A stretch of DNA of 42,596 bases from the IMG/VR virus record IMGVR_UViG_3300027836_000018, positions 1 through 42,596 of that record. One strand, 5' to 3'. Below the pieces are notes generated by a model. That model ran no database searches. It was not told the DNA's origin and saw only the letters and a list, made by a program, of their open reading frames with translations. The stretch comes from a virus. How positions within the stretch are numbered: the stretch's first letter is position 1; every line of letters starts with the position of its first letter. Shown in pieces: positions 38,573 through 42,596 of this stretch. The translations under genes were made by a program, and so were the position numbers.

Positions 38573-39097
38573 ATGAAAATCGAAACTATTAAAAAATACT
38601 TCTTAAATGACGTAGAAGTTGAGAAAAAAGATATCCAATGGGATAACACAGATAATAGAATAGTCATTACTAATAACGAATGTAGAGTTTACACAGGAAA
38701 ACTCTCAACAAGATTTAAAGGACCAAGAATGGAAAAAAGAGAATTTATTACTGTATCAGTAATCTCGTCTAAATTAAAAGACGAAGTTCAAAAAAGAATG
38801 GACGGAATAGACAGTCTAAGTAAGAAAGACTCTAACGGAAGAGGTTTAGATTTCTACGAAGATTTAGGAATACCACCACCAGAAGAATTATTAGAGGATG
38901 CTCTTCTAGGAACAAATGAGGAAGATTATGTAGAAGTAATTAGTGAAGCTAGGATTAGGATAGATCTAATTAGTTTTATGGTAAACAATGATGATAGAGG
39001 ATGTGCGGTCTACACAGAAATAGATTATAAATTAACAGTAGAAGAAACGGCAGAAGAATTAGAACTAAAAATTAAAAATGCAAAATATGGAATTTAA
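38573..39097 (+). CDS. Unknown protein upstream of the SSB-like gene, 174 aa
   Basis: I do not recognise this 174-residue acidic protein. It starts MKIETIKKYFLNDVEVEKKD and has RIVITNNECRVYTGKLSTRF, KREFITVSVISSKLKDEVQK, GRGLDFYEDLGIPPPEELLE and a C-terminal pair of strands and helix (ARIRIDLISFMVNNDDRGCA, EETAEELELKIKNAKYGI). No catalytic motif is visible. It has its own internal promoter with an almost leaderless start and overlaps the SSB-like gene by 20 bp, so the two are probably made together and may act together at the replication fork. Confidence 0.6.
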   Translation: MKIETIKKYFLNDVEVEKKDIQWDNTDNRIVITNNECRVYTGKLSTRFKGPRMEKREFITVSVISSKLKDEVQKRMDGIDSLSKKDSNGRGLDFYEDLGIPPPEELLEDALLGTNEEDYVEVISEARIRIDLISFMVNNDDRGCAVYTEIDYKLTVEETAEELELKIKNAKYGI

Positions 39098-39803
39098 CAA
39101 AAACTATTTACAATTAGACAAAACTCAAGGTCAGTTTTATCTTTACTCTAAGGACGAAAAAAGCGAATACAAAAAACATGAGTCCACAACAGGTAAGGTA
39201 ACTTATAGAAAGTACTTTGACAAAGGAGTTACAGGAACATTGGATTCAGTTACTATTTATGAAAGTAGTTATGGAAAAGAGATTTCTTTTAGTATCTTAG
39301 ACGGTAATAATCAGTATTATGCACCAATCGGAATTTTTGACCAAAGAAACAACATAAATAACTATGCTGAGAGTGTAATAAAATTCTTACCTCTATTAGA
39401 AAAGAAACAAAATATTCTTTTATACCCTTACAGATTTACTCCAGAAGGTGAAAAATATGCAAAAGTAGGAGTTTCTTTTACAGTAAATGGAGAAAAAATT
39501 AAACCTGCACTTAGCAATAGCTACTATAATAGAGAAGGAGATTTAGTACCTGGAGATATTCCAGCAATTAAGTGGGTTAAAAAGCTAGGCGAAAACAAAC
39601 CGTCAGCCGCATCACTAGAAGCAAAAGACGAGTATCTACTAGAGCAATTAGAATTAGCTGTATCAAGGTTAACTTGGAGGACAGATTCATCAGCTCCTAG
39701 AGAAGAGAATAAAGAGGAGCCTTTACCACAAAAACCAGAAGCTAAAAAGGACCAACTAGTAACAAACCAACAAGAAGACGAAGAAGACGATTTACCATTT
39801 TAA
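39078..39803 (+). CDS. Single-stranded DNA-binding protein-like, 241 aa
   Basis: The C-terminus is the best evidence: an unstructured Pro/Lys/Glu/Gln-rich tail (EENKEEPLPQKPEAKKDQLV) ends QQEDEEDDLPF, an acidic tip with the terminal D/E-D/E-x-PF signature by which SSB proteins bind partners. The N-terminal 170 residues are beta-rich (KVTYRKYFDKGVTGTLDSVT, GKEISFSILDGNNQYYAPIG, KYAKVGVSFTVNGEKIKPAL), consistent with a divergent OB fold not recognisable by motif alone. Likely role: coats phage single-stranded DNA and recruits the helicase, RecA or polymerase. Either ATG at 39078 or 39087 could be used; both overlap the upstream gene. Confidence 0.75.
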   Translation: MQNMEFNKNYLQLDKTQGQFYLYSKDEKSEYKKHESTTGKVTYRKYFDKGVTGTLDSVTIYESSYGKEISFSILDGNNQYYAPIGIFDQRNNINNYAESVIKFLPLLEKKQNILLYPYRFTPEGEKYAKVGVSFTVNGEKIKPALSNSYYNREGDLVPGDIPAIKWVKKLGENKPSAASLEAKDEYLLEQLELAVSRLTWRTDSSAPREENKEEPLPQKPEAKKDQLVTNQQEDEEDDLPF

Positions 39804-39815
39804 TATTTAAAAAAC

Positions 39816-40232
39816 ATGACACAAGAACAAAACACACCAATGCCACAAGGATTTGGCTACCAAGGAGATGAGATGATTACTATTTCAGCAAAAGAGTTTA
39901 TCAAATTAAAAGCTGCTGTAGAACAAGGTATTAGAGCTACAATTGTTAACTACTTACCAGAAGTTACAGATTGGATCGAAGTAGCAACCTCAAATAGAGT
40001 AGAAAGCCCTACTATGGAGCAAATCCAAAATAGAGAAGTAGTTATGGTAACTAACCGTGAATCTACGTTTAGCCCAAACAATGTTAAGACATTTTTCTCA
40101 GATAAACTTTCTATGGAAATGGTTGAAGGACAAGAATTACTTGCCTCAATTCACCAAAGAAATATCGAGTCTGGGTTAGCTAAGAGCTTTGAAGAGTTAA
40201 GAGCTATGCAAAACACAACAGATGAAAAATAA
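39816..40232 (+). CDS. Unknown replication-operon protein, 138 aa
   Basis: The 138-residue protein (MTQEQNTPMPQGFGYQGDEM, then ITISAKEFIKLKAAVEQGIR, ATIVNYLPEVTDWIEVATSN, NRESTFSPNNVKTFFSDKLS, IHQRNIESGLAKSFEELRAM) has a flexible N-terminus and otherwise a helical fold. No family is recognised. Its tail overlaps the next gene by 11 bp (ATGAAAAATAA), so they are translated together. Position directly after the SSB-like gene suggests an accessory role in replication. Confidence 0.6.
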   Translation: MTQEQNTPMPQGFGYQGDEMITISAKEFIKLKAAVEQGIRATIVNYLPEVTDWIEVATSNRVESPTMEQIQNREVVMVTNRESTFSPNNVKTFFSDKLSMEMVEGQELLASIHQRNIESGLAKSFEELRAMQNTTDEK

Positions 40233-40518
40233 ACCATTACAGCAACAGGTGACTAAAAATCATCTGTTGCGTAATTTATCTGAAGTAAAAAACCACCTTG
40301 GTAAAAACTGTACATTCTTAGCATTCTCTAAAGAAAGCTCTCTTAATCCAGAGACCGGGCAAGTAGAAGAATACAATGCTTTTAATGCAGTTATGCTAAA
40401 CAATTTAGGAGGTAAAGACAGAGTCATTTATAGAATTGATAAAACTCTAGATGCTTTGGATAATGAGGATTTTATGATGCTTGCAAATAGTTTAAATACA
40501 ATGTCTTATGAAGGATGA
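40222..40518 (+). CDS. Unknown small protein, 98 aa
   Basis: The 98-residue protein starts MKNKPLQQQVTKNHLLRNLS and contains EVKNHLGKNCTFLAFSKESS, LNPETGQVEEYNAFNAVMLN and a C-terminal helix (RIDKTLDALDNEDFMMLANS). It is basic at the start and acidic at the end. No domain is recognised. Its ATG lies within the tail of the 138-aa gene and its own end overlaps the 59-aa gene, giving a chain of coupled small genes before groEL. Confidence 0.6.
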   Translation: MKNKPLQQQVTKNHLLRNLSEVKNHLGKNCTFLAFSKESSLNPETGQVEEYNAFNAVMLNNLGGKDRVIYRIDKTLDALDNEDFMMLANSLNTMSYEG

Positions 40519-40687
40519 AGAAAAAATAATTAAAGAGGAATACCAAAAACTATTAGAAGCAGGAGATTTAGAAAATCTTTTTCCTAGTATGAAATGTAAT
40601 TGGGAAGATGATAAACAAAGATTTATCAAACAGTGGAGAATAAATCAAGAAATATTAAAAGAGTCTTATGTTAATAAAATTAAATAA
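40508..40687 (+). CDS. Small acidic helical protein, 59 aa
   Basis: A frame from ATG 40508-40510 to TAA 40685-40687 encodes 59 residues: MKDEEKIIKEEYQKLLEAGD, LENLFPSMKCNWEDDKQRFI, KQWRINQEILKESYVNKIK. It overlaps the upstream gene by 11 bp and the groEL start by 20 bp, filling a gap that would otherwise be 149 bp long in a very compact operon. Composition is amphipathic helical. I find no family match. Tight overlaps on both sides and normal codon use support a real gene. Confidence 0.7.
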   Translation: MKDEEKIIKEEYQKLLEAGDLENLFPSMKCNWEDDKQRFIKQWRINQEILKESYVNKIK

Positions 40688-42221
40688 CGAAGCTAAACAA
40701 GCTTTAAAAGAAGGAATTGAAGTTGTTGCCAGTGCAGTTAAGACTACAATGGGGGCAGAAGGGAAGACAGTTATCATCAGGAATAAAATGGGTTTTAGGA
40801 ACCACATTACTAAAGATGGTGTTACTGTAGCAGAAAGCATTATGCAAGATGACGACTTCCGAGAAATGGGGGGTCAATTATTAAAAGAAGCAGCAAGAAG
40901 GACTGTAGATTTAGTTGGTGATGGTACCACTACAACATCAGTACTAACAGAATTTTTAGTAAGAAATGCATTAGAGGTTTTAGAGTTTGCACCGAGCGTA
41001 TCTCACGTAGAGTTTATTGAGGGTATGAATATTGCTTTTAAAGAAGTTCAAAAAAACTTACACAAGCTTACTAAAAAAGTAGGAGAAAAAGAAATGTTTC
41101 AAATAGCAACTATCTCTGCAAATAACGATCCAGTAATTGGTAAAGTTGTAGCAGACACTTTTATTAAAGTTGGTAACGAAGGAACTATTGATATTCAAGA
41201 AGGTGTTTCAAGGGATACCACAACAGAGTTTATTGAAGGTATGTCAATCGAAAGAGGATGGTCAATTCCACACTTTATCACAGATCAATCTACAATGACA
41301 GTTACTCTAGAGAACGCCAAGATTTTAATTTACGATGGCCCGATTAAATCTATCAACGATATCGCACCAGTTGTAAGAGAATGCCAAACAAACGGAAACT
41401 CTTTGTTTATTGTAGCAGAAGATGTAGACGAAGGTGTTATGGCAACTCTAGCTAAGAGTAAAATGCAAGGCACACTAAATGTATCTGTAACACTTAGCCC
41501 AGATTTTGGGTTAAATAGAACAAACATCTTAGAGGATCTAGCAGCATTCACATCAGGTGAAGTTTACTCTACAAAAACAAGTACTAAGATTAAGATGGGT
41601 CTTGCTAAAAAGATTTTATCAGACAAGAATAGAACGGTATTTATCTGTGAGGGTATTTCAGAAGAAGTAGAAAAAAGAGCTGAGGATATCAAAGGCCAAA
41701 TAGAAAGCGCAGCAGATCAATTTGACAAAGCAAAATTATCAAAGCGATTGTCTAACCTTAAGAATACAGTTGCTATTATATACGTAGGTGGTGTAACTGA
41801 ATCAGAACTAAAAGAAAAGAAAGACCGTATTGAAGACGCAGTACATGCTGTTAGATCATCAGTTGATGGTGGCTTTGTTTCTGGAGGTGGATCTACTTAC
41901 AAACATATTGCTGAGAGAAGAATGAAACAAGGAGAAAAACTTAGTGGTGCTACATCATTAGGTTATTACAATGTAGTCTCTGCCATCCACATGCCATTCT
42001 TTCAAATATTAAGTAATGCCTCTATGGATAGTGTTGCATTTAGTTCTTCTGCAAGTAAATTTGGATTTGGTGTAAACGTAAAGACAAGAAAAGTAGAAAA
42101 CTTATTGAAGACTGGTATTATCGACTCTACAAAAGTTCTAGAAGTAGCCCTAGAAAATGCGATCTCAGTAGCTGCATTAGTAATAAAAACGGATTGTTTA
42201 ATTTCAGATAACGGATTATAA
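40668..42221 (+). CDS. groEL: GroEL-type chaperonin (HSP60), 517 aa
   Basis: The equatorial ATP site is complete: TKDGVTVAES (residues 48-57, Asp50), LVGDGTTTTSVL (82-93, Asp85), and EKKDRIEDAVHAVRSSVDGG followed by FVSGGGS (383-409, Asp390), equal to E. coli Asp52, Asp87 and Asp398. The intermediate and apical parts are recognisable (ATISANNDPVIGKVVADTFI, GMSIERGWSIPHFITDQ, SPDFGLNRTNILEDLAAFTS). It is about 30 residues shorter than E. coli GroEL and lacks the C-terminal Gly-Gly-Met tail. It probably folds phage proteins such as the capsid protein or the long fibres. It is followed at once (TAATG overlap) by a GroES-like gene. A full phage GroEL is uncommon, and this one looks catalytically intact. 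Confidence 0.95.
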   Translation: MLIKLNNEAKQALKEGIEVVASAVKTTMGAEGKTVIIRNKMGFRNHITKDGVTVAESIMQDDDFREMGGQLLKEAARRTVDLVGDGTTTTSVLTEFLVRNALEVLEFAPSVSHVEFIEGMNIAFKEVQKNLHKLTKKVGEKEMFQIATISANNDPVIGKVVADTFIKVGNEGTIDIQEGVSRDTTTEFIEGMSIERGWSIPHFITDQSTMTVTLENAKILIYDGPIKSINDIAPVVRECQTNGNSLFIVAEDVDEGVMATLAKSKMQGTLNVSVTLSPDFGLNRTNILEDLAAFTSGEVYSTKTSTKIKMGLAKKILSDKNRTVFICEGISEEVEKRAEDIKGQIESAADQFDKAKLSKRLSNLKNTVAIIYVGGVTESELKEKKDRIEDAVHAVRSSVDGGFVSGGGSTYKHIAERRMKQGEKLSGATSLGYYNVVSAIHMPFFQILSNASMDSVAFSSSASKFGFGVNVKTRKVENLLKTGIIDSTKVLEVALENAISVAALVIKTDCLISDNGL

Positions 42222-42451
42222 TGGAGCCACTTTTTAAACGAGTAATATTAAAACAAGATAAGCCAGTAGAAGATGTATTCTCAGAAGCAAAACCAAAAGC
42301 TTATCTGTATCAAGTCGCAATAGATTGTGACGAAAGAATAAAGAATAACATAAACAGAGAAGTGAAATATACCTCTGGAGACATTATTGACGAAGACCAG
42401 GATTTTGATTATATTTTATTGCATGAAACCAGCCTACTATACTTTGTATAA
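42221..42451 (+). CDS. Short GroES-like co-chaperonin, 76 aa
   Basis: The ends match GroES: MEPLFKRVILKQDKPVED corresponds to the 'MxPLxDRVxVkx' N-terminal strand, AKPKAYLYQVAID to the 'EKPxxGxVvAVG' strand, VKYTSGDIIDEDQDFD to the 'VkvGDxVxx' turn, and YILLHETSLLYFV to the closing 'YLILrExDILAvv'. It has 76 residues against about 95 in bacterial GroES, and the segment that would be the GroEL-binding mobile loop is short (PVEDVFSE) without the usual Gly-Gly-Ile-x-Leu motif. It overlaps groEL by one base (TAATG). It may cap only the phage GroEL. The family call depends on these scattered matches and on the position after groEL. Confidence 0.75.
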   Translation: MEPLFKRVILKQDKPVEDVFSEAKPKAYLYQVAIDCDERIKNNINREVKYTSGDIIDEDQDFDYILLHETSLLYFV

Positions 42452-42480
42452 GTAAAGCGTATCGGTAAACCACTTATTTA

Positions 42481-42526
42481 CCTACCCTTAGTATGTTAAC
42501 CGAGTACTGACAAGGGTAGGTTTTTT
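42481..42526 (+). terminator. Strong terminator of the replication-chaperonin operon
   Basis: CCTACCCTT (42481-42489) and AAGGGTAGG (42512-42520) form a perfect 9-bp stem followed by TTTTTT (42521-42526). The 22-nt loop contains a further AGTA/TACT pairing. It lies 30 bp after the GroES-like stop codon. Confidence 0.93.
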
Positions 42527-42537
42527 AAATCAAAAGC

Positions 42538-42596
42538 ATGATAGATAAGTACATAAAAATGAGGAATGCCAATCAGTTTGATATGCAATGGTTCTA
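42538..42596 (+). CDS. Start of another plus-strand gene, cut by the window edge
   Basis: An open frame from ATG 42538-42540 runs to the end of the window, encoding MIDKYIKMRNANQFDMQWF. It starts 12 bp after the T-tract of the terminator, with the A-rich leader typical of this genome. No visible promoter lies between terminator and start, so some readthrough is implied if the call is right. Too short to identify. Confidence 0.6.
   Translation, partial: MIDKYIKMRNANQFDMQWF

Overview
The window is part of the genome of a tailed double-stranded DNA phage that most likely infects a Bacteroidota bacterium (Flavobacterium-like or related). Three things support this. The DNA is AT-rich. Genes lack Shine-Dalgarno sequences and have A-rich leaders instead. 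The promoters have the Bacteroidota form TTTG-N19/20-TANNTTTG. The head and connector genes (portal of 925 aa, capsid protein of 564 aa, IHF/HU-like protein, Cys-cluster protein, three or four small ring-like proteins and the start of a large tail protein) look like the structural module of crAss-like podoviruses (Crassvirales). That placement rests on recognising family patterns by eye, not on a database search.

Layout: the minus strand from 34.4 kb down to 1 carries the virion and lysis genes. In transcription order these are: small conserved genes and an IHF-like protein (34.4-32.0 kb); large terminase (32.0-29.3); two paralogous fibre genes made of 17-residue repeats, each with its own promoter (29.3-26.0); a small gene and the portal (26.0-22.9); a scaffold-like protein and the major capsid protein (22.8-20.0); connector and abundant virion proteins (19.8-16.2); a lysis cassette (16.2-13.2) with a holin, a PAS-PAS-membrane protein, a small membrane protein, an M15 endolysin and overlapping spanin-like genes; a long run of fibre and adhesin genes (13.2-2.6); and the ring-protein cluster leading into a large tail protein cut by the window edge (2.5-0). 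Hairpin terminators and promoters divide this into several transcription units.

The 0.64 kb region at 34395-35037 has no convincing protein gene. It holds divergent promoters, a candidate structured RNA of about 310 nt with its own promoter and terminator, and a repeat-rich stretch that could be an origin or operator. From 35.0 kb to the right end the plus strand carries replication and takeover genes: an SF2 helicase with an ExoX-like tail, RecA, a GIY-YIG-like nuclease, PhoH, an SSB-like protein, small unknowns, and a GroEL with an adjacent short GroES-like protein, closed by a strong terminator.

The most notable points are: (1) a protein joining two PAS sensor domains to a holin-like membrane tail inside the lysis cassette; (2) a long conserved -33 element, TTTAACTAATTTTG, in front of five structural or assembly units and in variant form in front of the ncRNA, absent from the replication-side promoters; (3) the unassigned intergenic RNA; (4) a phage GroEL paired with a GroES lacking a normal mobile loop; (5) the paralogous 17-residue-repeat fibres placed between terminase and portal.
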